NCBI RefSeq assembly: GCF_900100395.1
Contig: NZ_FNFB01000004.1
Coordinates: 1-64,000 of the forward strand
Reading direction: 5' to 3'
DNA length: 64,000 nt
Source of the DNA: Nonomuraea maritima
GTDB taxonomy: Bacteria > Actinomycetota > Actinomycetes > Streptosporangiales > Streptosporangiaceae
Numbering within the stretch: the first letter of the stretch is position 1; every line of letters starts with the position of its first letter. A program made the translations under genes and the position numbers. The notes under the pieces were generated by a model. That model saw nothing but the letters and a program-made list of their open reading frames with translations, made no database searches and had not been told where the DNA came from. Shown here piece by piece: positions 1 through 16,234 of the stretch.

Positions 1-221
1 ATCCCCAACCGAAAAACTTTCCACCACCAGCCCATGCGGACGGTGGTCATATCCGGTATTAGACCCAGTTTCCCGGGCTTATCCCAGAGTCGGGGGCAGG
101 TTGCTCACGTGTTACTCACCCGTTCGCCGCTCGAGTACCCCGAAGGGCCTTTCCGCTCGACTTGCATGTGTTAAGCACGCCGCCAGCGTTCGTCCTGAGC
201 CAGGATCAAACTCTCCAAAAA
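1..221 (-). rRNA. rrs: 16S ribosomal RNA, 5' part, cut by the window edge
   Basis: The reverse complement carries the universal 5' 16S primer site (27F) at 214 down to 195, followed by the conserved first helices of the small-subunit rRNA. About 220 nt are present and the gene continues beyond position 1. The mature 5' end is placed at about 221 because the primer site normally begins near nucleotide 8 of the mature RNA. The gene points left, so its promoter lies to the right at 398-426. Confidence 0.97.
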
Positions 222-390
222 ATGTTTGGAAACTTCGTCCAAGCAAAACCGTCAAACAATTGTTTTGACGAGGTGTTGCATGAAAAATCATGCACTGGCT
301 TTTAACACACTGTTGAGTTCTCAAGAAACGGACGCGTACTTCCTGACCAGAACCACTTTCGTGATCCTCGCTCGGAGGCGCTATCTCGCT
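222..390 (-). promoter_or_regulatory. rRNA operon leader (processing and antitermination region)
   Basis: This transcribed leader lies between the rRNA promoter and 16S and is clearly richer in A and T than the surroundings. It contains the element TTGAGAACTCAACAG (read on the minus strand, about 311-324), typical of actinobacterial rrn leaders and resembling a boxA antitermination region. It also has a hairpin with 7-bp arms TGCATGA/TCATGCA at 277-294 and a second palindromic block with arms at 250-256 and 264-270. These are probable RNase III or antitermination structures; the functional assignment is inferred. Confidence 0.75.
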
Positions 391-397
391 TACCTCA

Positions 398-426
398 ATC
401 TTAGCAGATCCTCTAGCTCCTGTCAA
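398..426 (-). promoter_or_regulatory. Near-consensus sigma-A promoter of the rRNA operon
   Basis: On the minus strand a perfect -35 box TTGACA (426-421) is followed by a 17-nt spacer and a -10 box TAAGAT (403-398). Transcription would start near 391 and run left through the leader into 16S. The match is far better than at any protein gene in the window, as expected for a stable RNA promoter. Further upstream rrn promoters may exist between 430 and 600 but none is convincing. Confidence 0.9.
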
Positions 427-1081
427 TCTCTGGAGCCGATCTGATCTTCTAGGATCGTGTGCCCCGGCTTGGGGCAACCCTCGTAACTTACCGTGTCACC
501 GGCCCCGTGTCGAATCAACCGGTTTTCGGTGGATGCGAACGAGTCCTGAGACAATCCGGGCAAGAGCATGCCGAAGCAGCTTCGCCGGATGGCTCGTTTT
601 CGAGGACTTGCCCTGGGGCCCGTCCGCCTCATCGGCGTCCGGCTCACTCCCGGGGCGAGGAGAAACATTAGGTCGCGATTCGCCACTCGTCAAATCGCCC
701 CGCAGGAGGTGTTCGATCTTTGCTGTGACCACTATCGGATCCTCGGAGATTCCGGGGGTTCCGGCCGAGGTTCGATCACCACACTCTGGCGAATGGCGTG
801 GTGCCACGGGAACAACCATCCCCTGGCGCCGGCGTGCACACCACTCGGACGGGTGTGTGCCAAGGGCTGGAGCCGGGCGAGGGTGGGCCGTGGGTCGGGA
901 CGGTTCTGTGGCCCCGACCCCGGCGGCTTCACGGAGCGCAGGCCGGCCGTTGGCGACGTGCACTCCAGCGGGTGGACCCGGCTGTGGGGCCATGCGGAGA
1001 TGGCGCGCACGGCCGGCTTCCGCCGTAACGTAGACAAGATCCAATACGACGGTATTCGCCATACGGCATACCTCTGTTGCG
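427..1081. other. Upstream region of the rRNA operon without a supported gene
   Basis: About 650 nt separate the rRNA promoter from the next gene. Several overlapping open frames exist on both strands, but their translations are rich in Arg, Pro and Ser, do not resemble known families, and contradict one another. A small hairpin with arms GCCCC/GGGGC sits at 461-475. This stretch probably holds rrn upstream regulatory DNA only. Confidence 0.6.
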
Positions 1082-1094
1082 TATTCTGCCCGGA
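1082..1094 (+). promoter_or_regulatory. Leaderless-type promoter element for the glycosyltransferase gene
   Basis: A -10-like box TATTCT (1082-1087) lies exactly 6 nt before the ATG at 1094, and no Shine-Dalgarno sequence is present. That geometry puts the transcript start at the A of ATG. The same 6-nt arrangement recurs before the genes at 23975, 42128 and 46771. Confidence 0.5.
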
Positions 1095-2551
1095 TGACCG
1101 CTGCTACCACCCTGACCTCCGCGACCCGTCCCACCATTCGTCCGCGAGGCTCGGCTCGATGGTGGATGGGGTCGCTGGCGGGGATCGCGGCGTTCTCGGG
1201 GAACGGTGTGGCGTCGCTCAACGGCGACGAGATCGCCACCATCAGCGCCGCGTCGAGGTCACTGTCCGGGATATTCGAGCTGGCGCGCCACATCGATGGC
1301 CATTTCTTCCCTTACTACCTGTTCATGCACCTCTGGACGCTGGTGGGGACGACCGAACTGTGGTTGCGCCTGCCGTCGGCGGTGGCGATCGGGGTCGCCG
1401 CCTGGCTGCTGACCGACCTGGGACGGCGGCTGCACAGCGTTCGGGCGGGCGTGATCGCGGCCGCGATCTTCGCGATCCTGCCGTCGGTGTCCTATTACGG
1501 AGCCTTCGCCCGACCGTACGCGCTCGCCGCCGCGGCGGTCGTGTTCGCCTTCTGGGCGCTGCACCGAGCCCTCGAACGACCCACCGGCCGCCGGTGGGTC
1601 GTGTACGGGGTCGCGGTGGCGCTCGTGTGCTGTGCGCACCTGTTCGCGGTGCTCGTCCTGCCTGCCCAGGTCCTGCTGGTGCGGCGGGCGGTGCTGGGAC
1701 GGATGGTCGCCGCGCTCGGCCTCGGGTGCGTGCCCGCCGTCGTCCTGGGGCTCATCGGGTACGGGGAGCGGCACGCGATCAGCTGGATCCCCCAGCGCGG
1801 GATCGACGTGCTGGCGACGTTCCCCAAGATGGTCTCGGAGGCGGCGGTGCTCGGCGTGGTGCTGTTCGCGATGGCACTCGCCGGGGTGGCGCTGCTGTGG
1901 GTCTCCTCCCGGCATGAGCGCGCGGGCGCGGGGGTGTGGTCCCTCGCGCTGGCGGGATGGCTGCTGCTCCCGCCGCTCCTGCTGCTGGCGGTCTCGCACC
2001 TGGTGACGCCGGTGTACGTCGACCGCTACCTGTTCGTCACCGCGCCCGCCCTGGCGCTGCTGGCGGGGCTTGCCGTGGCATCCCTGCCGCGGATGCACGT
2101 GGTGGCGGGGATCGCCGTCGTCGTGCTCGGGTGCGCGCTGGCCTTTCCCGAGCACGTGGGCGTCCGTGAGGAGAACGGGCGTACCGACAACGTCCCGTGG
2201 GCGCTGCGGGTGATCACGGCGGAGCCGGGCGACGCGATCGTGTACGGCCAGAGCCATCTGCGCGGCGGCTTCGACTACTACGCCGACTCGCTGATGCCCG
2301 CGGACGTGCTACGCATCGGGCAAGCACCGGATCCCGAGGGGTTCAGCTATCCGGAGCGCTCCGATGTCTCGGCGGCGCTGCAGGGGCACGAGCGCGTGTG
2401 GGTCGTGTGGCGCGGGACGAAGCAGTCGGGCCTGGATGACGACGACCTGCCGCGGATCGGCGAGGTGGAACGGGCGGGCTTCAAGCTGTCGCTCGCCAAG
2501 CATTCCGGCGACCTGCCCGGGATCACGGTGGCGTTGTTCACCCGCCGCTGA
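1094..2551 (+). CDS. Membrane glycosyltransferase, GT-C/family 39 type
   Basis: This 485-residue polytopic membrane protein resembles the family 39 (PMT-like) glycosyltransferases that use polyprenyl-phosphate sugars. After a first membrane segment it has an acidic DE pair in the first outer loop (NGDEIATI, about residue 44), where GT-C enzymes keep a catalytic Asp. About ten hydrophobic segments follow, and a hydrophilic C-terminal domain of about 110 residues faces outside. It would transfer a sugar to a lipid, protein or wall polymer at the outer membrane face; donor and acceptor cannot be read from sequence. It stands alone, has no Shine-Dalgarno sequence and may be leaderless. Confidence 0.8.
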   Translation: MTAATTLTSATRPTIRPRGSARWWMGSLAGIAAFSGNGVASLNGDEIATISAASRSLSGIFELARHIDGHFFPYYLFMHLWTLVGTTELWLRLPSAVAIGVAAWLLTDLGRRLHSVRAGVIAAAIFAILPSVSYYGAFARPYALAAAAVVFAFWALHRALERPTGRRWVVYGVAVALVCCAHLFAVLVLPAQVLLVRRAVLGRMVAALGLGCVPAVVLGLIGYGERHAISWIPQRGIDVLATFPKMVSEAAVLGVVLFAMALAGVALLWVSSRHERAGAGVWSLALAGWLLLPPLLLLAVSHLVTPVYVDRYLFVTAPALALLAGLAVASLPRMHVVAGIAVVVLGCALAFPEHVGVREENGRTDNVPWALRVITAEPGDAIVYGQSHLRGGFDYYADSLMPADVLRIGQAPDPEGFSYPERSDVSAALQGHERVWVVWRGTKQSGLDDDDLPRIGEVERAGFKLSLAKHSGDLPGITVALFTRR

Positions 2552-2600
2552 CCACGAGCCGCCTCACCCCGAACGGGGCGAAGCCCGAGCCACACGCAGC

Positions 2601-2625
2601 GGGCCTTCCCATCGTGGGAAGGCCC
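2601..2625. terminator. Bidirectional hairpin terminator
   Basis: A perfect 10-bp stem (GGGCCTTCCC/GGGAAGGCCC) with a 5-nt loop lies between the convergent glycosyltransferase and tyrS genes. It has no long T-run, as is usual in high-GC actinomycetes. Confidence 0.75.
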
Positions 2626-2647
2626 TTGCGACGCGCGGGACAGCTGG

Positions 2648-3913
2648 TCAGCCGACCTCGACGCCGCCGATCGACTTCTTGCCGCGGCGCAGCACCATGA
2701 ACCGGCCGGCCAGCAGGTCGTCGGCGGTCGGCACGTACGTCTCGTCGGTGATCTTGACGTTGTTGAGGTACGCGCCGCCCTCCTTCACCGCACGCCGCGC
2801 CGCCGACTTGGACTCGACCAGCCCGCTGTCGGCCATCAGGTCGACGAGCGGCGCCCCGAGTGCCGGGACCTTCGCCTTGGGCACCTCGGCCAGGGCCGCG
2901 GCGAGCGTGGCGGACGGCAGCTCCTCCAGCGCGCCCTGCCCGAACAACGCCTTGGACGCGGCCACCACGGCGGCCAGCTCGTCGGGCCCGTGCAGCAGCT
3001 CGGTGAGCTCCTCCGCGAGCGCGCGCTGGGCCTCACGGGCGAACGGGCGCTCGGCGACCGCCTTCTCCAGCTCCTCGATCTCCTCGCGGCTCCGGAACGT
3101 GAACACCTTGAGGTAGTGGATCACGTCACGGTCGTCGGCGTTGAGGAAGTACTGGTAGAAGGCGTACGGGGAGGTCATCTCCGGGTCGAGCCAGAGGGCG
3201 CCGCCGGCCGTCTTGCCGAACTTGGTGCCGTCGGCCTTGGTGATGAGCGGCAGGGTCAGCGCGTGGACGTGACCGCCCTCGACCCGACGGATGAGGTCGG
3301 CGCCCGCGGTGATGTTGCCCCACTGGTCGCTGCCGCCGATCTGCAGGCTGCACTCGTAGCGGCGGTAGAGCTCGAGGTAGTCGTTGGCCTGGAGGATCTG
3401 GTAGCTGAACTCGGTGTAGCTCAGCCCCTCACCGGCGAGGCGGGCGGAGACCGACTCCCTGGCCAGCATGCGGTTGACCGGGAAGTGCTTGCCGATGTCG
3501 CGCAGGAAGTCGATGGCGCTCAGCTTGCCGGTCCAGTCGAGGTTGCTGACCATCAGCGCGGCGTTCGGCTGGGCGTCGAAGTCGAGGAAGCGGCTGACCT
3601 GGCCGCGCAGTCGCTCCACCCACTCCTCGACCACTTCTGTCTCGTTGAGTGAGCGCTCGGTGTTGCGTCCGCTCGGGTCGCCGATGAGACCGGTGGCACC
3701 GCCGACCAGGCCGATCGGACGGTGGCCTGCCAGCTGGAGGCGGCGCAGCGTGAGCAGCGGGACGAAGTGACCGACGTGCAGGGACGGGGCGGTCGGGTCG
3801 AAGCCCGAATAGACCGTGATCGGACCTTTCGCCATGGCCGCGCGCAGGGCGTCGAGATCGGTGGACTGGGCGATCAGGCCTCGCCACGCGAGGTCGTCGA
3901 GGATGTCGGTCAC
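2648..3913 (-). CDS. tyrS: Tyrosyl-tRNA synthetase
   Basis: This 421-residue class I aminoacyl-tRNA synthetase charges tRNA-Tyr in the cytoplasm. The HIGH-type motif is HVGH at residues 46-49 and the KMSKS-type loop is KFGKT near residue 230. The tyrosine pocket stretch [14 protein letters not shown] and the sequence GGSDQWGN are typical of TyrRS. An S4-like RNA-binding domain forms the last 70 or so residues. The start is a GTG preceded by an AGGAAG ribosome-binding site. Its position near argH-mpg is a common actinobacterial arrangement, although here a small gene on the other strand is interposed. Confidence 0.97.
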   Translation of the reverse strand: MTDILDDLAWRGLIAQSTDLDALRAAMAKGPITVYSGFDPTAPSLHVGHFVPLLTLRRLQLAGHRPIGLVGGATGLIGDPSGRNTERSLNETEVVEEWVERLRGQVSRFLDFDAQPNAALMVSNLDWTGKLSAIDFLRDIGKHFPVNRMLARESVSARLAGEGLSYTEFSYQILQANDYLELYRRYECSLQIGGSDQWGNITAGADLIRRVEGGHVHALTLPLITKADGTKFGKTAGGALWLDPEMTSPYAFYQYFLNADDRDVIHYLKVFTFRSREEIEELEKAVAERPFAREAQRALAEELTELLHGPDELAAVVAASKALFGQGALEELPSATLAAALAEVPKAKVPALGAPLVDLMADSGLVESKSAARRAVKEGGAYLNNVKITDETYVPTADDLLAGRFMVLRRGKKSIGGVEVG

Positions 3914-4341
3914 GGTGTTATGGCTTCCTGAGTTGGACGACGATGCCTTTAGCCTGCCCGATCAGTGGGGATGCGCGCCACTTGGATACGCTGTGCAGCC
4001 ATGTGGAGGGTCCGTCGCGAGCTGGCCGTTTTCAAGATCTTAGGGGCTCTGGCGTGTGCCGGGCTCGGGATTTACTGGTGGTTCGAGGACGATCTGCGCG
4101 GTGTGATCCTGGCCGTCCCGGCCACCGTGCTGCTGGGCGCGATGGCGCTGCGCGACGTGATCGTGCCCGTACGACTGAGCGCCGACGAGAGCGGCATCAC
4201 GGTCGTGCACGGGTTCGCCGGCAAGCGGCACGTGCCCTGGGACGCGATCTGGGACATCAAGGTGGACGTGCGCAGGCGCTGGGGCCTGCGCAGCCAGATG
4301 CTGGAGATCGACACCGGCGACCACCTGCACATCTTCAGCGC

Positions 4342-6650
<2,309 letters not shown>

Positions 6651-6678
6651 CGTAGACCAGCCGGTTCTCCCGCCGGTT

Positions 6679-6694
6679 CCGCCTCGCGAGGCGG
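6679..6694. terminator. Perfect GC palindrome after argR
   Basis: CCGCCTCGCGAGGCGG is a perfect 16-bp palindrome about 20 nt downstream of the argR stop. It could end the argCJBDFR transcript or be a protein-binding site. No T-run follows. Confidence 0.4.
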
Positions 6695-6712
6695 TGTCTG
6701 GATGTCCTGGCC

Positions 6713-12377
<5,665 letters not shown>

Positions 12378-12478
12378 TCATGACCTTGCTTACTTCTTAA
12401 GATGATGCACTGTACAGGATGAACATGCAAGCCCTGACCGCTCCGCCCTGTAGGCCGTACCCCGTGCCCGTGAACGCG

Positions 12479-12513
12479 AACGGGCCGCCGTGATGGCATC
12501 ACGACGGCCCGTT
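12479..12513. terminator. Terminator of the rhamnose operon
   Basis: A long near-perfect hairpin (outer arms AACGGGCCG/CGGCCCGTT, about 16 bp in total with one mismatch) lies 17 nt past the rhaEW stop. It would end the rhaM-rhaI-rhaEW transcript before the arg promoter region. Confidence 0.75.
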
Positions 12514-12529
12514 GCCCCAAAAGGGGGTG

Positions 12530-14572
12530 TCAGCGGAGGAAGGCGGCGGCGACGCCGGCGTCCACCGGGATGTGCAGGCCCGTGGTCTGCGACAGGTCGC
12601 CGCCGGCGAGGGCGAAGACGGCGTCCGCCACGTGCTCGGGCAGCACCTCGCGCTTGAGCAGCGTGCGCTGCGCGTAGAACTCGCCGAGCTTCTCCTCCTC
12701 CACCCCGTACACCTGGGCGCGGTTGGCGCCCCAGCCGGAGGCGAAGATGCCGGAGCCACGGACGACGCCGTCGGGGTTGACGCCGTTGACGCGGATGCCG
12801 TAGGCGCCGAGCTCGGCGGCGAGCAGGCGCACCTGGTGGGCCTGGTCGGCCTTCGCGGCGCCGTAGGCGACGTTGTTCGGGCCGGCGAAGACGGAGTTCT
12901 TCGAGGCGATGTAGACGACGTCGCCGCCCATCGCCTGGTCGATCATGACCCTCGCGGTCTCCCGCGAGACGAGGAACGAGCCGCGCGCCATCACGTCGTG
13001 CTGCAGGTCCCAGTCGGCCAGCGTGGTCTCCAACAGCGAGCGCGACAGCGACAGGCCGGCGTTGTTGACGACGAGGTCGATCCCGCCGAACGCCAGCACG
13101 CCCGCGCGTACGGCCGCCTGGACCTGCTCCTCGGAGGTGACGTCCACCCCGACCGCCACGGCGACGTCGGCGACCCGGTAGGCCCCAGCGCCGATCTCGG
13201 CGGCCACCTTCTCGGCCGCGCCGAGGTCGCGATCGGCCACGATCACGCAGGCGCCCTCGGCGGCCAGCCGGCGAGCGGTCGCCGCGCCGATGCCCGAGCC
13301 GCCGCCGGTCACCAGCGCGACCCGGGTGGCCAGCGGCTTCGGCCTGGGCATGCGGCGGAGCTTGGCCTCCTCCAGCTCCCAGTACTCGATGCGGAACTTC
13401 TCCGACTCGGGGATGGGCGCGTAGGAGGAGACGGACTCGGCGCCGCGCATGACGTTGACGGCGTTGAGGTAGAACTCGCCGGCCACGCGGGCGGTCTGCT
13501 TGTCCTTGCCGAAGGAGAACATGCCGACGCCCGGCACCAGGACGATCGCCGGGTCTGCGCCGCGCATGGGCGGCGAGTCGGGGGCGGCGTGCCGCTCGTA
13601 GTAGGCGGTGTAGTCGGCGCGGTAGGCGGCGTGCAGCTCGCGCAGCCGGGCGACGGCCTGCTCCAGCGGGGCGTCCGGCGGCAGGTCGAGCACCAGCGGC
13701 GCCACCTTCGTGCGCAGGAAGTGGTCGGGGCAGGACGTGCCGAGCGCCGCGAGCCTCGGGTGCTCGGCGCGCGAGACGAAGTCGAGCACCTCGGGCGTGT
13801 CGGTGTAGTGGCCGACCACGCGCACGTCGGTCGAGGCCAGGCCGCGTACGACGGGGAAGAGCGCGGCGGCCCTGGCCAGGCGTTCGGCCTCGGGCAGCGG
13901 CTCGTGCACCACCGGGCCGAACGGATCGGGACGGCCGTGCTCGGCGAGGTACGTCTCCGCGGTGCGGATGATCTCCAGCGAGCGGGCCTCGCACTCCTCG
14001 GAGGTCGAGCCCCACGCGGTGATGCCGTGCCCGCCGAGTATGCAGCCGATCGCCTGCGGGTTGGCGTCCTTGATCGCGGCGATGTCCAGGCCGAGCTGGA
14101 AGCCAGGCCGCCGCCAGGGCACCCACACCACCCGGTCGCCGAAGACGCGCCGGGTCAGCTCCTCGCCGTCGGCGGCGGTGGCGAGGGCGATGCCGGCGTC
14201 GGGGTGCAGGTGGTCGACGTGCGCGGCGTCGACCAGTCCGTGCATGGCGGTGTCGATGGACGGCGCGGCCCCTCCCCTGCCGTGCAGGCAGTAGTCGAAG
14301 GCCGCGACCATCTCGTCCTCGCGCTCGACGCCCGGGTAGACGCCGGTGAGGGCGCGCAGCCGGTCGAGCCGCAGGACGGCCAGCCCGGACTCCTTCAGCG
14401 TGCCGAGGTCGCCGCCCGACCCCTTCACCCACAGCAGCTCCACGTCCGTACCGGTGACCGGGTCGGTGGCGGCTCCCTTCGCCGAGGTGTTGCCGCCCGC
14501 GAAGTTGGTGTTGCGCGGGTCGGCGCCCAGGCGGTGCGAACGGTCGAGCAGCTCTTTCACGACGTTGTCCAT
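12530..14572 (-). CDS. rhaEW: Bifunctional rhamnulose-1-phosphate aldolase / lactaldehyde dehydrogenase
   Basis: This 680-residue two-domain enzyme has a class II aldolase/adducin domain (about 1-400; zinc ligands in DAAHVDHLHPDAGI, and GGHGITAWG) that splits L-rhamnulose-1-phosphate to DHAP and L-lactaldehyde. It is fused to a short-chain dehydrogenase domain (about 425-680; VALVTGGGSGIGAATA nucleotide loop, VNNAG, and the YGAAK catalytic Tyr-Lys) that would handle the lactaldehyde. It matches the YuxG/RhaEW type. The gene starts 7 nt after rhaI and is last in the operon. Confidence 0.92.
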   Translation of the reverse strand: MDNVVKELLDRSHRLGADPRNTNFAGGNTSAKGAATDPVTGTDVELLWVKGSGGDLGTLKESGLAVLRLDRLRALTGVYPGVEREDEMVAAFDYCLHGRGGAAPSIDTAMHGLVDAAHVDHLHPDAGIALATAADGEELTRRVFGDRVVWVPWRRPGFQLGLDIAAIKDANPQAIGCILGGHGITAWGSTSEECEARSLEIIRTAETYLAEHGRPDPFGPVVHEPLPEAERLARAAALFPVVRGLASTDVRVVGHYTDTPEVLDFVSRAEHPRLAALGTSCPDHFLRTKVAPLVLDLPPDAPLEQAVARLRELHAAYRADYTAYYERHAAPDSPPMRGADPAIVLVPGVGMFSFGKDKQTARVAGEFYLNAVNVMRGAESVSSYAPIPESEKFRIEYWELEEAKLRRMPRPKPLATRVALVTGGGSGIGAATARRLAAEGACVIVADRDLGAAEKVAAEIGAGAYRVADVAVAVGVDVTSEEQVQAAVRAGVLAFGGIDLVVNNAGLSLSRSLLETTLADWDLQHDVMARGSFLVSRETARVMIDQAMGGDVVYIASKNSVFAGPNNVAYGAAKADQAHQVRLLAAELGAYGIRVNGVNPDGVVRGSGIFASGWGANRAQVYGVEEEKLGEFYAQRTLLKREVLPEHVADAVFALAGGDLSQTTGLHIPVDAGVAAAFLR

Positions 14573-14579
14573 GGTGTGG

Positions 14580-15737
14580 CTAGGCCCCCCAGCCGGCCTG
14601 CGTGCCGCCGACGCGCTCGGCGGCGATCTTCTCGAAGTATCCCGATCGGGCGTAGGCGCCCATCGGGTCGGAGGCGAGCCCCATCTCCTCGCGCAGCTCG
14701 CCGAGCAGCGGGCGCACGTCGGTGTTGTAGGCGTCCATGAGAACGGCGTTGGCGCCCAGCACGTCGCCGGCGGCCTGCGCGGCGGCCAGCGCCTCGCGGT
14801 CGACCAGCAGCGCCTTGGCGGTGGCCTCCTGCACGTTCATGACCGAGCGGATCTGGCCGGGGATCTTGGGCTCGATGTTGTGGCACTGGTCGAGCATGAA
14901 CGCGACCCCTGACCCGGGGTCGAGCCCGCCGCCGCGCACCACCTCGTACATGATGCGGAACAGCTGGAACGGGTCGGCGGCGCCCACCATGAGGTCGTCG
15001 TCGGCGTAGAAGCGGGAGTTGAAGTCGAAGCCGCCGAGCTTCCCCTCGCGCAGCAGGAACGCCACGATGAACTCGATGTTGGTGCCCGGCGCGTGGTGGC
15101 CGGTGTCGACCACGACCTGCGCCTTCTGGCCGAGCTTGACGCAGTGGGCGTACGCGGTGCCCCAGTCGGGCACGTCGGTGGCGTAGAAGGCGGGCTCGAA
15201 CAGCTTGTACTCCAGCAGGAACCGCTGGCCCTCGCCGAGCCGCTCGTACACCTCCGCGAGCGCCTCGGCCAGGCGGTCCTGGCGGGCGCGGATGTCGTCC
15301 TGGCCGGGGTAGTTGATGCCGTCGGAGAACCACAGCTTGAGCGTGTCGGAGCCGGTGGCGTCCATGATGTCGACGCATTCCAGCAGGTGGTCGGTGGCCT
15401 TGCGGCGGACGCGCGCGGCCGGGTGGGTGACGCTGCCGAGCATGTAGTCGTCGTCCTGGAAGACGTTGGAGTTGATCGCTCCGATGCCGACGCCCAGGTC
15501 GCGGGCGTGCCGGGCCAGGTCGGCGTAGTCGTCCACCTTGTCCCACGGGATGTGCAGGGCCACCGTGGGGGCGATCCCCGTGTGGGCGTGCACCTGGGCG
15601 GCGTCGGCCAGTTTCTCGTACGGGTCGCGCGGCACGCCCTGCTGGGCGAAGACCTTGAACCTCGTGCCGCTGTTGCCGTACGCCCACGACGGCGTCTCGA
15701 TGCGCTGCGCGCGCAGCGCAGCCTTGATGTCAGTCAT
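14580..15737 (-). CDS. rhaI: L-rhamnose isomerase, RhaI type
   Basis: This enzyme of about 385 residues is a metal-dependent TIM-barrel isomerase converting L-rhamnose to L-rhamnulose. It resembles the RhaI form rather than E. coli RhaA, with the start region TPSWAYGNSGTRFKVF, metal-site sequences VVVDTGHHAPGTNIE and GGFDFNSRFYADDDL, and GVAFMLDQCHNIEPK. Two adjacent starts, GTG 15740 and ATG 15737, follow GGGGA; I prefer the ATG. It lies 7 nt after rhaM and 7 nt before rhaEW. Confidence 0.92.
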   Translation of the reverse strand: MTDIKAALRAQRIETPSWAYGNSGTRFKVFAQQGVPRDPYEKLADAAQVHAHTGIAPTVALHIPWDKVDDYADLARHARDLGVGIGAINSNVFQDDDYMLGSVTHPAARVRRKATDHLLECVDIMDATGSDTLKLWFSDGINYPGQDDIRARQDRLAEALAEVYERLGEGQRFLLEYKLFEPAFYATDVPDWGTAYAHCVKLGQKAQVVVDTGHHAPGTNIEFIVAFLLREGKLGGFDFNSRFYADDDLMVGAADPFQLFRIMYEVVRGGGLDPGSGVAFMLDQCHNIEPKIPGQIRSVMNVQEATAKALLVDREALAAAQAAGDVLGANAVLMDAYNTDVRPLLGELREEMGLASDPMGAYARSGYFEKIAAERVGGTQAGWGA

Positions 15738-15747
15738 CACTCCCCGA

Positions 15748-16065
15748 TCAGTCCAGGTGGAAGATTTCGTCGAGCGGGACCATGCTCTCGTCGGGGCGTC
15801 CGTCGACGGCCTCGAAGAAGGGCGCCATCTCGGCCTGCCAGCGGGCGTTCACGCCGGTCTCGGCCATGGCCTTCCTGGCGGCCTCGAAGTCCTCGGTCTC
15901 GAGGTAGCCGACGAGGAGTCCGTCGTCCCTGAGGAACAGCGAGTAGTTGTGCCAGCCGGTGCGCGACAGGGCCTCTCGCATCTCGGGCCAGACGTCCCGG
16001 TGGCGTTCGCGGTACTCCGCCAGCCGCTCGGGGCGGACTTTCAGCAGGAAGCAGACGCGTTGCAC
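15748..16065 (-). CDS. rhaM: L-rhamnose mutarotase
   Basis: This 105-residue ferredoxin-fold protein interconverts the anomers of L-rhamnose so the isomerase receives its preferred form. The family pattern is clear: CFLLKVRPERLAEYRERH, WPEMREAL, NYSLFL, and the C-terminal MVPLDEIFHLD. The GTG start at 16065 follows AAGGAG. It is the first gene of the rhamnose operon and lies directly behind a LacI-type operator. Confidence 0.95.
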   Translation of the reverse strand: MQRVCFLLKVRPERLAEYRERHRDVWPEMREALSRTGWHNYSLFLRDDGLLVGYLETEDFEAARKAMAETGVNARWQAEMAPFFEAVDGRPDESMVPLDEIFHLD

Positions 16066-16076
16066 GGCACTCCTTT

Positions 16077-16090
16077 TGAAAACGTTTTAA
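16077..16090. promoter_or_regulatory. LacI-type operator before rhaM
   Basis: TGAAAACGTTTTAA matches the symmetric sequence TTAAAACGTTTTAA at 13 of 14 positions, with the central CG typical of LacI-family sites. It lies 12 bp upstream of rhaM, between the start region and any promoter, well placed for repression of rhaM-rhaI-rhaEW by the neighbouring regulator. Confidence 0.75.
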
Positions 16091-16211
16091 TCCTCGTCCA
16101 GGAAACTATGATTCCGGCTCCAGGGATGTCAATGCGTCCCCTGCTTTTACCTGGTCAGCCGGGCGCGACGCTGGGTGCGCACCGGGCTTTCCGCGACTGG
16201 CGTCCTCATGG

Positions 16212-16225
16212 TTAGTACGTTTTAA
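16212..16225. promoter_or_regulatory. Second LacI-type operator before the regulator gene
   Basis: TTAGTACGTTTTAA matches TTAAAACGTTTTAA at 12 of 14 positions and shares ACGTTTTAAT with the first operator. It lies about 10 bp upstream of the LacI-family gene, so the regulator probably represses its own unit (regulator and rhaB) as well. The two centres are about 135 bp apart, which would permit looping. Confidence 0.7.
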
Positions 16226-16234
16226 TGACTCTTC

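Noticed and set aside
490-520. Second rRNA promoter (TTCGAC and TAAGTT on the minus strand)
   Set aside because: Both boxes match poorly and the spacing is 18 nt; not supportable beside the strong promoter at 398-426.
568-1917. Long plus-strand frame from the rrn upstream region into the glycosyltransferase gene
   Set aside because: Wrong frame relative to the clearly membrane-protein-coding frame from 1094; the translation is Arg-rich and featureless.
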